A DNA stretch of 6,960 nucleotides from Kosmotogaceae bacterium UBA1373 (GCA_002305955.1 DBRH01000067.1:1-6960), one strand, 5' to 3'. Shown: positions 1 through 6,761, counted from the first letter of the stretch. Notes: generated by a model from the letters alone, not told the origin. Program-made: numbers and translations.

Positions 1-15
1 ATGGAGTCTGTCCCT

Positions 16-40
16 ATTATTATTATTATTTCTCTCTCTC
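16..40. repeat. short simple-sequence tract, (ATT)5 then (TC)5
   Basis: Five ATT units (16-30) are followed directly by five TC units (31-40). The tract lies upstream of the candidate promoter of the transporter gene. It is short and probably just a low-complexity part of the upstream intergenic region. If the transporter started at position 1 instead, the tract would encode a run of isoleucines followed by Ser/Leu, which does not look like a natural MFS N-terminus. No function is claimed. Confidence 0.5.
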
Positions 41-70
41 CCGCTCTTTCGAAGGACGGCTCGGTTTTAC

Positions 71-99
71 TGGACTCTGCGGGCCTTTTGATCTATAAT
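71..99 (+). promoter_or_regulatory. candidate sigma-70-type promoter for the MFS transporter / pepT pair
   Basis: A perfect -10 hexamer TATAAT lies at 94-99. It is preceded at a 17-bp spacing by TGGACT (71-76), which matches the -35 consensus TTGACA at four of six positions. Transcription would begin near 106, about 20 nt before the ATG at 127. This supports 127 rather than position 1 as the transporter start. The call rests on motif match and position only; there is no transcript evidence. Confidence 0.5.
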
Positions 100-126
100 G
101 ATATTACTTCATCAGCGGCGCCGGAG

Positions 127-1500
127 ATGTCTCAATTGGACAAAATAAAACGCACACAGATACTCTCTGTATTTGAAGGCTCGATATACAACGGGTTCTT
201 TCTGATAACCCAGGGTTTTTTGGGCACCGGCCTCGCGCTGGAGTTCGGCGCTTCCGAGCCGGTGATAGCGCTTCTGGGAGTGCTCCCGACGATTTCACAG
301 TTCGTCCAGCTTCTCGCCCCGGCCATGATGCGGCTCATAGGGAACAGGAAAAGGGCGATGATGATTTTCGCCACCATTAGCAGGCTTTCGACGGCCTTCA
401 TTCCCGTGACTCTGGCCGTTGGGATGAACCGGCAGTCGATCCTGCTGATGATTATGGCCTTCTTCTCTATGGCGGCTAGCCTTACGGGTAATTTCTGGGT
501 CTCGCTCATGAAGGATGTTGCCCCGAGGGAGAAGGCCGCGAAGTTTTTCAGCTCGAGGAACATCATCTTCACGATCACGAACATGCTCATAACTCTCTTT
601 TATTCCTTCGTGCTGGACGCCGTTCCCGGAACGCGCGGCTTTTTCATTATCTCCGTGCTGGGGACGATCAGCGCGCTGTTTAGCCTTGTACTGCTGGGCT
701 TCCATTACGATCCCCCGCGCGAGATCACCTACGGCAGGGGGCTTTTCAGGGCCGTCACGAAGGACAGGAAGTTCATGCCTTATCTGGTCTTCTACGCCTT
801 CTGGAGCTTTTCGATAGCGATTACCTCGCCGTTTTTCTCGTATCACGAGCTGGTCAACATGAAGCTGGGATACTCGTTCTTGAGCATTCTCAACGTTTTC
901 AGCTCGCTCCTGACGATGGTCTTCTATTTCATATGGGGAAAGATAGCCGACAGGATAGGGAGCCAGGCGGTGCTCGAGTTCGGTGTGTTCGGCGCTTTCA
1001 TAAAGATTATCCTCTGGGTCTTCATGAACGAGCAGACGGTCTATCTTCTCTACGTGGACACTCTGATCGGCACGATATCCTGGAGCGCCATAAATCTCTG
1101 TCTCTTCACTACGATGCTCGATCTCCTCGACGGGGTGAATACCGAGTCGTACTACGCCCTGCTCTCCTTCGCCAACGGCGGGGCGGCGCTGGTAGGCTCT
1201 CTCGCAGGGGGGTTTCTGGCCTCCTATTTGAACAGGTTCGGCTGGGAGATCCTGGGGATGAGGTTTTACGGCATTCAGATTCTCTTCTTCGTCACCTTCG
1301 TGCTCAGGGGGCTCTCGCTCTTTCTGCTGAGGAGAGTGAAGACCAGAAAGGAGAGGTCGGTGGCCGGCATGATATTCAATTCGGCCGCAGTCATAGCCAA
1401 CAGGCTGGCGGCGAGGCCGCGCGAAATGGTGGATATCCTGGTACAGTTGAATAGAAAGAGGAAAAAGGGAAGGAGTGATGTGGATGAAAAAGATGATTGA
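127..1500 (+). CDS. MFS family transporter
   Basis: Integral inner-membrane protein of 457 aa, a normal length for a 12-helix major facilitator. The translation is dominated by hydrophobic helices separated by short basic loops. A loop with residues GNRKR follows the second helix. After the central cytoplasmic region comes GKIADRIG, a good match to the MFS loop motif G-x-x-x-D-R-x-G at the start of the second half. The segment APREKAAKFFSSRN resembles the loop after helix 4 in many MFS proteins. The C-terminal tail is strongly basic. The reading frame is open from position 1, but the first 42 codons encode an atypical Ile-run sequence and contain a TATAAT-type promoter, so the ATG at 127 is preferred. 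The Shine-Dalgarno signal there is weak, with only a short GGAG just upstream. The frame runs into pepT with an overlap, implying cotranscription. The substrate cannot be read from sequence; the pepT linkage makes a peptide or amino-acid role a reasonable guess only. Confidence 0.85.
   Translation: MSQLDKIKRTQILSVFEGSIYNGFFLITQGFLGTGLALEFGASEPVIALLGVLPTISQFVQLLAPAMMRLIGNRKRAMMIFATISRLSTAFIPVTLAVGMNRQSILLMIMAFFSMAASLTGNFWVSLMKDVAPREKAAKFFSSRNIIFTITNMLITLFYSFVLDAVPGTRGFFIISVLGTISALFSLVLLGFHYDPPREITYGRGLFRAVTKDRKFMPYLVFYAFWSFSIAITSPFFSYHELVNMKLGYSFLSILNVFSSLLTMVFYFIWGKIADRIGSQAVLEFGVFGAFIKIILWVFMNEQTVYLLYVDTLIGTISWSAINLCLFTTMLDLLDGVNTESYYALLSFANGGAALVGSLAGGFLASYLNRFGWEILGMRFYGIQILFFVTFVLRGLSLFLLRRVKTRKERSVAGMIFNSAAVIANRLAARPREMVDILVQLNRKRKKGRSDVDEKDD
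1470..1475 (+). promoter_or_regulatory. Shine-Dalgarno site of pepT, inside the transporter's 3' end
   Basis: AAGGAG lies 8 nt before the ATG at 1484. Upstream in-frame candidates (GTG 1475, ATG 1478) overlap or nearly touch the site and so are poor starts. The site therefore decides the start of peptidase T. It lies inside the last codons of the transporter, which suggests translational coupling. Confidence 0.7.
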
Positions 1501-2707
1501 TCGCTTCATGAGGTATGTCTCGGTCGAAACGACTTCGAGCCACGATTCCGATTCGAGCCCGACCACCGAAAGCCAGCTGAAACTCGCCACGATCCTTAGA
1601 GAAGAGCTCGAGGGACTCGGCCTGGAAGAGGTTTCGCTAGACGAGCACGGCTACGTCATGGCCACGCTTGGAGCCAACACCGATGAACGGGGGTCGGTGA
1701 TCGGCTTTGTGGCTCACATGGATACCAGCCCGGACGCGAGCGGGAAGGATGTTAAGGCCAGGATCGTCAGGTACGAAGGCGGAGAGATACCGCTTAATCC
1801 CGATAAGGGGATCGTACTAGATCCTTCGACCTACCCCGAGCTGCTGGATTACAGGGGCAAGGAACTGATAGTCACCGACGGGACGACGCTTCTGGGCGCC
1901 GACGACAAGGCCGGGATCGCCGAGATCGTGACGGCGCTCGAGTATCTAAAGGAGAATCCGCGGATCAAGCACGGGAAGATCAGGGTCTGCTTCACTCCGG
2001 ACGAGGAGGTCGGCAAGGGGACCGATCACTTCGATGTGGAGAAATTCGGCGCCGATTACGCTTACACGCTCGACGGGGGCGCACTGGGCCAGCTCCAGTA
2101 CGAGACCTTCAACGCGGCCGGCGCGAAGGTGAAGATAACGGGTTTGAACATACACCCGGGCTCGGCCAAGGACAGGATGAAGAATTCGATGCTGATCGCC
2201 TCGGAGTTCATAAGCCTGCTTCCGGCGGCCGAGACGCCCGCCGCCACGCAGGGCAGGGAGGGCTTCTTCCATCTGACCAACATGGCCGGCACGGTAGAGG
2301 AGACGAACCTGAACTATATAATACGCGATCACTCGCGCGAGAGGTTCGAAAATCGCAAGCAGCTGGTGCAGGGTGCGGCGGCTTTCCTCAACGCCAAGTA
2401 CGGGGAAGGTACGGTCGACGTGACTGTGAGGGATTCGTACAGAAACATGCGGGAGATGATCGAACCGGTCATGTTCATCGTGGATATCGCGGCCCGTGCG
2501 ATGAGAAACGTAGGGATCGAACCGGTGATAGAGCCGGTCAGGGGAGGCACCGACGGGGCGAGGCTCTCCTTCATGGGATTGCCCACGCCCAACATCTTCA
2601 CCGGCGGGATGAATTACCACGGCCGATTCGAATACGTACCGGTCGAGTCCATGGTGAAGGCCGTCGAGGTGATAGTGGAGATCTGCAAGCTCTTTGCAAA
2701 GAGATAA
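1484..2707 (+). CDS. pepT: peptidase T (aminotripeptidase), M20B metallopeptidase
   Basis: Cytoplasmic dizinc exopeptidase that removes the N-terminal residue from tripeptides. With the start at 1484 the protein has 407 aa, close to the roughly 408 of enterobacterial PepT, and its N-terminus MKKMIDRFMRYVS aligns with family members. The catalytic set is complete: His78 and Asp80 in HMDTSPD, bridging Asp140 in GADDKAG, the Glu174-Glu175 pair (general base and zinc ligand) in DEEVGKG, Asp197 in TLDGG, and His379 in GGMNYHGRFEYVP. His224 in NIHPG sits where the dimer-contributed active-site histidine is expected. The lid/dimerisation domain occupies about residues 205-320, and RGGTDGARLS (353-362) is the usual substrate-binding segment. 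The gene overlaps the transporter by 17 nt, so the two are probably expressed together. Its role would be to finish degradation of imported peptides. Identification is firm; an active enzyme is inferred from intact motifs. Confidence 0.95.
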   Translation: MKKMIDRFMRYVSVETTSSHDSDSSPTTESQLKLATILREELEGLGLEEVSLDEHGYVMATLGANTDERGSVIGFVAHMDTSPDASGKDVKARIVRYEGGEIPLNPDKGIVLDPSTYPELLDYRGKELIVTDGTTLLGADDKAGIAEIVTALEYLKENPRIKHGKIRVCFTPDEEVGKGTDHFDVEKFGADYAYTLDGGALGQLQYETFNAAGAKVKITGLNIHPGSAKDRMKNSMLIASEFISLLPAAETPAATQGREGFFHLTNMAGTVEETNLNYIIRDHSRERFENRKQLVQGAAAFLNAKYGEGTVDVTVRDSYRNMREMIEPVMFIVDIAARAMRNVGIEPVIEPVRGGTDGARLSFMGLPTPNIFTGGMNYHGRFEYVPVESMVKAVEVIVEICKLFAKR

Positions 2708-2740
2708 GGAGCAAGAAGAGCCGTCCTCCGTGAAGAGAGC

Positions 2741-2797
2741 ATCGGGAAACGTCCCTGGCTGTCCCGGAACACGGAACAACGAAGGACGTTTCCCGAT
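2741..2797. terminator. perfect 14-bp inverted repeat between convergent genes; possible bidirectional terminator
   Basis: Arms ATCGGGAAACGTCC (2741-2754) and GGACGTTTCCCGAT (2784-2797) are perfectly complementary around a 29-nt loop. A second, outer pairing is possible between CCTCCG (2725-2730) and CGGAGG (2809-2814). The element lies between the stops of pepT (2707) and the minus-strand kinase (2799), exactly where a shared terminator would sit. Neither strand has a T tract after the stem, and the loop is long for an intrinsic terminator. A 3'-end stabilising structure or a factor-assisted terminator is therefore equally possible. The hairpin is certain at sequence level; its function is inferred. 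Confidence 0.55.
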
Positions 2798-2798
2798 A

Positions 2799-3698
2799 TC
2801 AATGACTCCGGAGGTAATATCTATCCAGCAACTCGCGTGTTATGAGGTCGCTCGAGGTCGCCTTTCTGGAGCAGCAGTACCTGGCGGCTATCTGGCCCCG
2901 GAGGATCGACTCTTCGAACGAGTGGCCCTGTAAAAAGTAGCTGGAAAGAAAACCTACCGCCAGGCTGTCTCCGGCGCCGTTGGTGTCTATCACGGGCTCT
3001 TCAAGCTCTACGGCCCGGTAATAGCTTATCCCCTTTTCCATTCCGAGCGCGCAACCACTCTTCCCCATCCCGCAGATCACTATCCTGTCGCTCCTGATCT
3101 CCATGAATCTCTCGATCAGAGGCGCCGGATCGGGGAAATTCACGGCCGAAAAGAAGAGAACGTCGGCGGCCTTTATATAGTCCTGTCTGTACGGATCGTC
3201 GGGTGAGACGACGTCCTGTATGTCGACAGAGACGACCGTGTTCTCTTCCTTTAACAGCGGCAACAAGTACCTCGTCCAGTTGACTATGTTTATATGTACC
3301 AGCCCCGTACCGGCCAGGTACTTTCCGATGGCCTGCAGGTCTGGCCTGAGTTGCATCGACCCCTTGCCGTCGTAGAAGTTTTTTCGGCGGCCGTCCCCGT
3401 ACATTATATTGACGCTTCGCTTGGTACCCTCAGGATCGATTCCAAAGTAAGTGTCTATGCCGTCCTTCTCGAGACTTTCGCGTATGTGTCTTCCCGAGTA
3501 ATCGTCGCCCACATAACCGACGAAGGCCACGTTGTAGCCGAGCCTTTTGAAACCCCTGCAGGAGTAGCCGCCCGCCAGGCCTATGTAATCGAGGTTCTGG
3601 CTGAAATTGGCCTCCACCGAGAAATCGACTTCGTCGGTATAGAGATAGACGTTGGTGTCTATGCCTATGGCTCCTATCACTGCTACGTCGAAGGCCAT
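2799..3698 (-). CDS. PfkB (ribokinase)-family carbohydrate kinase
   Basis: Predicted cytoplasmic ATP-dependent kinase of 299 aa, a typical length for the family. The N-terminal strand is MAFDVAVIGAIGID. The glycine-rich region GGYSCRGFKRLG (43-54), followed by GYVGDDYSG (61-69), corresponds to PfkB signature 1. In ribokinase the equivalent stretch reads GGKGANQA; here Arg48 stands where that asparagine would be. Signature 2 is DTNGAGDSLAVGFL (238-251), with Asp244 as the expected catalytic base and GAGD forming the anion hole. The start is well supported by GGAGGT six nt before the ATG. The gene lies 17 nt downstream of iorB on the same strand, the last of the minus-strand unit. The phosphoryl acceptor (sugar, nucleoside or other) cannot be named from the sequence, and no sugar transporter or sugar-pathway gene is adjacent. 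Family assignment is secure; the link to indolepyruvate oxidation is unexplained. Confidence 0.88.
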   Translation of the reverse strand: MAFDVAVIGAIGIDTNVYLYTDEVDFSVEANFSQNLDYIGLAGGYSCRGFKRLGYNVAFVGYVGDDYSGRHIRESLEKDGIDTYFGIDPEGTKRSVNIMYGDGRRKNFYDGKGSMQLRPDLQAIGKYLAGTGLVHINIVNWTRYLLPLLKEENTVVSVDIQDVVSPDDPYRQDYIKAADVLFFSAVNFPDPAPLIERFMEIRSDRIVICGMGKSGCALGMEKGISYYRAVELEEPVIDTNGAGDSLAVGFLSSYFLQGHSFEESILRGQIAARYCCSRKATSSDLITRELLDRYYLRSH

Positions 3699-3715
3699 CG
3701 GTCAACCTCCGTTGC

Positions 3716-4291
3716 TCATCCGGCGACTTCTTCGAAGGCCTTGAGGTTGACTTCCAGCACCCGCCCACTCAGGAGGTCGGACAAAGCCGCTGTGTAGTGT
3801 TCCTTCTCCACGCCCGGTATGAGTTTCGCCTTCGAGAGCTCGGCCATTATGATCACGTTCTGCATTCTCGAATCTGCAAGGTCCTCTTTGAAGACTCTCA
3901 GGACCTTCGCCTTTTTTCTGGCGGCCTCCGCCTCTATATCTTCGTTCCTGACCTGGGCCGTTCTGCGAAGTCTCACATCCAGGGGCTGCCATACGGCATC
4001 GTAATAGACCAGCGTTCCACCGTCTTTGAGGTAATCGAGCATGCCTCTGAGGGCTTCGTGCCTCTCCAGAGCCACGACGAGATCGGCGCTGTGTCTGGTT
4101 ATAAGTACGGAATGGGCGCCTGTGCCTACTCTAAGGTGAGAAGAGACCATGCCTCCCCTCTGGGCGAGACCGTGCGTATCGGCGCCTATCACTCTCTGTC
4201 CTGAATAATCGACGGCCCGGGCGAGCGTCTCGCTGAGAAGCCCTATGCCCTGACCTCCGACACCTGCCAGAAATATATCGTATTTTTTCAT
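3716..4291 (-). CDS. iorB: indolepyruvate:ferredoxin oxidoreductase, beta subunit
   Basis: Small subunit (191 aa, normal length) of the oxygen-sensitive enzyme that converts aryl-pyruvates plus CoA to aryl-acetyl-CoA and CO2 while reducing ferredoxin. The protein is a single pyruvate:ferredoxin oxidoreductase gamma-type domain. It opens with the strand FLAGVGGQGIGLL (7-19), which carries the GxGGQG motif. The family hallmark ADTHGLAQRGGMVSSHLR follows at 37-54, and ADLVVALERHEALR at 69-82 matches the usual ADLLLALEPLEALR-like stretch. No cysteine cluster is expected in this subunit and none is present. The gene begins 9 nt after the iorA stop. A GAGGTGA-type Shine-Dalgarno overlaps the iorA stop codon, so translation is probably coupled, giving equal amounts of the two subunits. 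A related 2-oxoacid could be the true substrate. The adjacent alpha subunit makes the assignment strong. Confidence 0.92.
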   Translation of the reverse strand: MKKYDIFLAGVGGQGIGLLSETLARAVDYSGQRVIGADTHGLAQRGGMVSSHLRVGTGAHSVLITRHSADLVVALERHEALRGMLDYLKDGGTLVYYDAVWQPLDVRLRRTAQVRNEDIEAEAARKKAKVLRVFKEDLADSRMQNVIIMAELSKAKLIPGVEKEHYTAALSDLLSGRVLEVNLKAFEEVAG

Positions 4292-4300
4292 CTCTTCACC

Positions 4301-6163
4301 TCACTCGACAGGCTCTATGGCCTGCGATGGACACGTCTGGACACAGGAACGGTCGCCTATGCAGAGATCTTCCTGCACCCACACTCTGCCGCCGTCGGCT
4401 ATCTGGTAACTGGGACAGGCGAACTGGCCGACACAGACGTACTTGAGGTTGCACTTCTCTCCGACCCTGACAGGCCTGGGCAGTTTCTTTCCCTTTTTAC
4501 GCATCTCCCTGGTGAACTTCAACATGCAGGGATGCCTGGCGATGATTACCTTGAAGCCCTCTTCTTCGAGCGCCGCTTCGACGTACTCCTTCAACCCGGC
4601 CTGGTTGTAAGTGTCTATCTCGCGGATGTTGCTTACGCCGAGGCCCTCCAGCACCTGCCTGACCGGTATCTTTTGCGATACGTCGTTGAAGTTGCGGCCC
4701 ACGGCCGGATGGTCCTGGTGACCGGTCATCGCCGTGGTTCCGTTTTCCATGATTATAAGGGTGAGGTTGTGTTTGTTGAAAACGGCGTTCACTATTCCGG
4801 GCAGGCCTGCGTGGAAGAAGGTGGAATCGCCCAGGAAGGCGACCACCCTCCGGGAATCGTTGAACATCGAAAGACCGGCCGCCGTACCGGTGGAATGGCC
4901 CATGCAAAGTAAAACCTGTCCTACCCTGTACGGTTCGAGATAGCCAAGCGTGTGGCAGCCTATATCGGCCACCGTTATGTCGGTATCTTTCAAGGCCAGC
5001 TTTATCGCATGAAAGGCCGACCGGTGTCCGCAGCCGGGACACATCTGGGCCGGTCGCGCGTTGAGTTTGACAGGACTGTCCGGCTCCTTCACGGGCTTGA
5101 AGGTGTCGGGCCAGCACTTTGAAAGTACCTCCCTGACTTTGTCGGGCGTGTACTCCCCTATCCAGTCTTCGAGATCTCCTTTCCCCAGTATTCTTGTGGT
5201 GAGTCCGTTGTCGTAAGCGAAGGCTTTTATCTCTCTCTCGAGAACATCGTCGAGCTCTTCGAGGATCTTCACTTCTTTGTGAGCCTTCAGAAACTGTAAG
5301 ATCCTGTTCTTCGGTAGCGGATGAACTATGCCCAGCTTCATAACGTCGGGTTTGTCTTCCACCTCTTCCAGCACGTCCATGAGGGAAAGGTACGGCGCTC
5401 CGGCCGTTATTACGCCTCTTTCGCTTGAATTGTCCTCCACAATGTTGACGGGAAGCTCTTCGAGCAGGTCCTTAAGCTCCCAGAATTTGTGGAGGGTGCG
5501 TCTCTTCATTTTCAGGGCATCGGCCGCTATCGGTATGTAGGGGCCGTTTTCCATGCAAAAGAGCGGTTTGTTGCCGTGCTCGTGAACGGGCATCGGCCCG
5601 AAATAGACCTTCTCTTTCGCGTGGCAGACGTGGGTCGAAAGCCTCACGATGACAGGCATTCTCAACTTCCTGGAGAGATCGGCGGCCTGTTTGAACATCA
5701 CATAGACTTCCGAAGGCGTAGCCGGTTCGAAGACAGGGGTGTAAGAAAGATGCGCGTAATGCCTGTTGTCCTGTTCGTTCTGCGAGGAGTTGGCCCCGGG
5801 GTCATCACCCAGAACGATCACCATGCCCCCTATCAGTTCCATCATGGACAGTTGTACGAAAGTGTCGGCGGCGACGTTCAGCCCGACGCTCTTGAAAAAG
5901 ACGCACGAGAGGTGCCCGTTGATAGAAGCGCCAAAGGCCACCTCGGTGGCGACCTTCTCGTTTACCGAGAATTCGAAATACATCGGATTTCTCTCTCTTG
6001 GAATGGAGGCTATCGCGCTTGCTATCTCGGGAGTGGGCGAACCGGGATATGAAGTGGCAACCCGCACCCCTGCCTCGAGCATGGCCCTGACGATGGCCGT
6101 ATTGCCTATCACTATCTCGGAGCCGCCTCCGGTGGAGAGAAGCATTTCACCCATGCTCTTCAT
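4301..6163 (-). CDS. iorA: indolepyruvate:ferredoxin oxidoreductase, alpha subunit, with altered ferredoxin domain
   Basis: Large, thiamine-diphosphate-binding catalytic subunit (620 aa, normal length), cytoplasmic. The N-terminal pyrimidine-binding domain (about 18-185) has SYPGSPTPEIAS, the EFSVNEKVATEVAFGAS stretch with the TPP-activating glutamate, and GDDPGANSSQNEQDNR. A middle domain covers about 245-345. The pyrophosphate-binding domain (about 375-545) begins with CPGCGHRSAF and carries GDSTFFHAG (445-453) followed by ENGTTAMTGHQ (473-483). The usual DN before TTAMTG is EN here. The C-terminal ferredoxin domain (about 563-617) is unusual. Its motifs read C571-x2-K574-x2-C577-x5-C583-P and C601-x2-D604-x2-C607-x3-C611-P, so the second cysteine is missing from both clusters. 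The start is supported by AAGGCGG seven nt upstream. The gene is followed 9 nt later by iorB and preceded 43 nt earlier by the OsmC gene. The family call is firm; the cofactor content of the ferredoxin domain is open. Confidence 0.93.
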   Translation of the reverse strand: MKSMGEMLLSTGGGSEIVIGNTAIVRAMLEAGVRVATSYPGSPTPEIASAIASIPRERNPMYFEFSVNEKVATEVAFGASINGHLSCVFFKSVGLNVAADTFVQLSMMELIGGMVIVLGDDPGANSSQNEQDNRHYAHLSYTPVFEPATPSEVYVMFKQAADLSRKLRMPVIVRLSTHVCHAKEKVYFGPMPVHEHGNKPLFCMENGPYIPIAADALKMKRRTLHKFWELKDLLEELPVNIVEDNSSERGVITAGAPYLSLMDVLEEVEDKPDVMKLGIVHPLPKNRILQFLKAHKEVKILEELDDVLEREIKAFAYDNGLTTRILGKGDLEDWIGEYTPDKVREVLSKCWPDTFKPVKEPDSPVKLNARPAQMCPGCGHRSAFHAIKLALKDTDITVADIGCHTLGYLEPYRVGQVLLCMGHSTGTAAGLSMFNDSRRVVAFLGDSTFFHAGLPGIVNAVFNKHNLTLIIMENGTTAMTGHQDHPAVGRNFNDVSQKIPVRQVLEGLGVSNIREIDTYNQAGLKEYVEAALEEEGFKVIIARHPCMLKFTREMRKKGKKLPRPVRVGEKCNLKYVCVGQFACPSYQIADGGRVWVQEDLCIGDRSCVQTCPSQAIEPVE

Positions 6164-6206
6164 TGTAATCCCGCCTTTCCCGTTATTTGGTTTATCCGAC
6201 CGATTT

Positions 6207-6605
6207 TCACTCGAAGATCACTTCCCAGTCCATTTGAGAAACTTTCGACAGTGTCTGGTAAACAGAGCAGTATTTGGTAGCCAGTTCGAAGGACTTTTCC
6301 ACACCGGCCTTACTGTCGGTTGCCAGTTTCTTCACTCTGACGGTGACTTTGCAATATTTCAGAGTCGTGGGTACTTCGTCGCGCTTTTCGCCGGCGACAT
6401 CGATCTCAGCGCCGCCGAATTCTATCTTCTTCTTGGCCATGATGTCGAGAAAAGTCGAGTATAGACACGAGGAAAGGGCCATGGTTAGAAGATCGTACGG
6501 AGCGGCGCCTCCCAATCCAATTGGCACCGTATGCCCGTTGTCGCACTTTCCCGTGCCTTTGAACGTGTTTTCGAACTCCACTCTGGAGTGAACTTTGCTG
6601 CCCAT
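6207..6605 (-). CDS. OsmC/Ohr-family protein
   Basis: Small cytoplasmic protein of 132 aa, typical for the family, whose characterised members are thiol peroxidases reducing organic hydroperoxides. The two redox cysteines are in their usual settings: Cys47 in ALSSCLYSTF at the start of the central helix, and Cys113 in ATKYCSVYQTL. Gly-Leu-Gly-Gly-Ala-Ala-Pro-Tyr-Asp-Leu-Leu (30-40) matches the family's conserved G-x-x-P-x-D/E-L/M-L turn, and GEKRDEVPTTL (72-82) the usual strand-loop. A very strong Shine-Dalgarno, AAGGAGG, stands close before the ATG. It is the first gene of the minus-strand unit, facing the divergent region at 6606-6761. No terminator separates it from iorA 43 nt downstream. 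It belongs to the broad OsmC-like group; whether it is a true Ohr peroxidase or another OsmC-fold thiol enzyme cannot be decided here. Protecting the iron-sulfur enzyme from peroxide is a plausible but unproven role. Confidence 0.88.
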   Translation of the reverse strand: MGSKVHSRVEFENTFKGTGKCDNGHTVPIGLGGAAPYDLLTMALSSCLYSTFLDIMAKKKIEFGGAEIDVAGEKRDEVPTTLKYCKVTVRVKKLATDSKAGVEKSFELATKYCSVYQTLSKVSQMDWEVIFE

Positions 6606-6646
6606 TTTTCTCCTCCTTCTCCATCTGTCGTTTCTTCTCGCAATGT

Positions 6647-6685
6647 ATTATCGTTATAAATATTAGCATTTCGATACACTGTCAG
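6647..6685 (-). promoter_or_regulatory. candidate promoter region for the osmC-iorA-iorB-kinase unit
   Basis: On the minus strand this AT-rich stretch holds CTGACA (complement of 6680-6685) as a -35-like element. Two -10-like hexamers follow: TATAAC (complement of 6653-6658) and the next six bases, GATAAT (complement of 6647-6652). The spacing from CTGACA to TATAAC is 21 bp, longer than ideal, so the exact elements are uncertain. The region lies 42 or more nt before the OsmC start codon, with the strong ribosome-binding site between. A promoter is expected here because the gene upstream is divergent; which bases form it is a guess. Confidence 0.3.
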
Positions 6686-6714
6686 TCCAGACAACTGTAC
6701 TCAACGCCTCTTCT

Positions 6715-6742
6715 TTGCGCATGAAATATGTAAAATTATTAT
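6715..6742 (+). promoter_or_regulatory. candidate promoter for the tocopherol-cyclase-like gene
   Basis: TTGCGC (6715-6720) followed after 16 bp by TATTAT (6737-6742) gives a -35/-10 pair. The -10 matches at five of six positions; the -35 is weak. The Shine-Dalgarno GGAGG (6748-6752) would lie close to the transcript start, leaving a leader of roughly 10-15 nt. An alternative -10, TAAAAT (6731-6736), exists without a good -35. The whole 6606-6761 interval is a divergent intergenic region and holds no gene that I can see. Confidence 0.35.
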
Positions 6743-6761
6743 ATCGTGGAGGGGGAATAAT

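Noticed and set aside
295..1590. Long open frame (431 codons) on the minus strand opposite the transporter
   Set aside because: Its translation is rich in charged residues and His/Arg with no recognisable domain. It is the antisense shadow of a clear membrane-protein gene in GC-rich codons.
1946..2779. 277-codon minus-strand open frame opposite pepT
   Set aside because: It is antisense to a gene with a complete catalytic motif set. Its own product is low-complexity His/Arg/Gly-rich with no family resemblance.
2694..2933. 79-codon plus-strand open frame covering the pepT-kinase gap
   Set aside because: It overlaps the inverted repeat and the kinase C-terminus in antisense, and it has no clear ribosome-binding site or recognisable product.
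4497..5117. 206-codon minus-strand open frame inside iorA in another frame
   Set aside because: It lies over the conserved thiamine-diphosphate domain of iorA. Its Arg/Gly/His-rich translation is typical of a frame-shifted shadow.
5766..6464. 232-codon plus-strand open frame across the iorA start and into osmC
   Set aside because: It is antisense to two well-supported genes and their junction, with no recognisable domain.
6680..6699. Possible operator: TGTC and GACA half-sites separated by six bases, with flanking ACTGT-like sequence
   Set aside because: The half-sites are only four bases, and the wider match is imperfect and explained by chance. No regulator gene is nearby.
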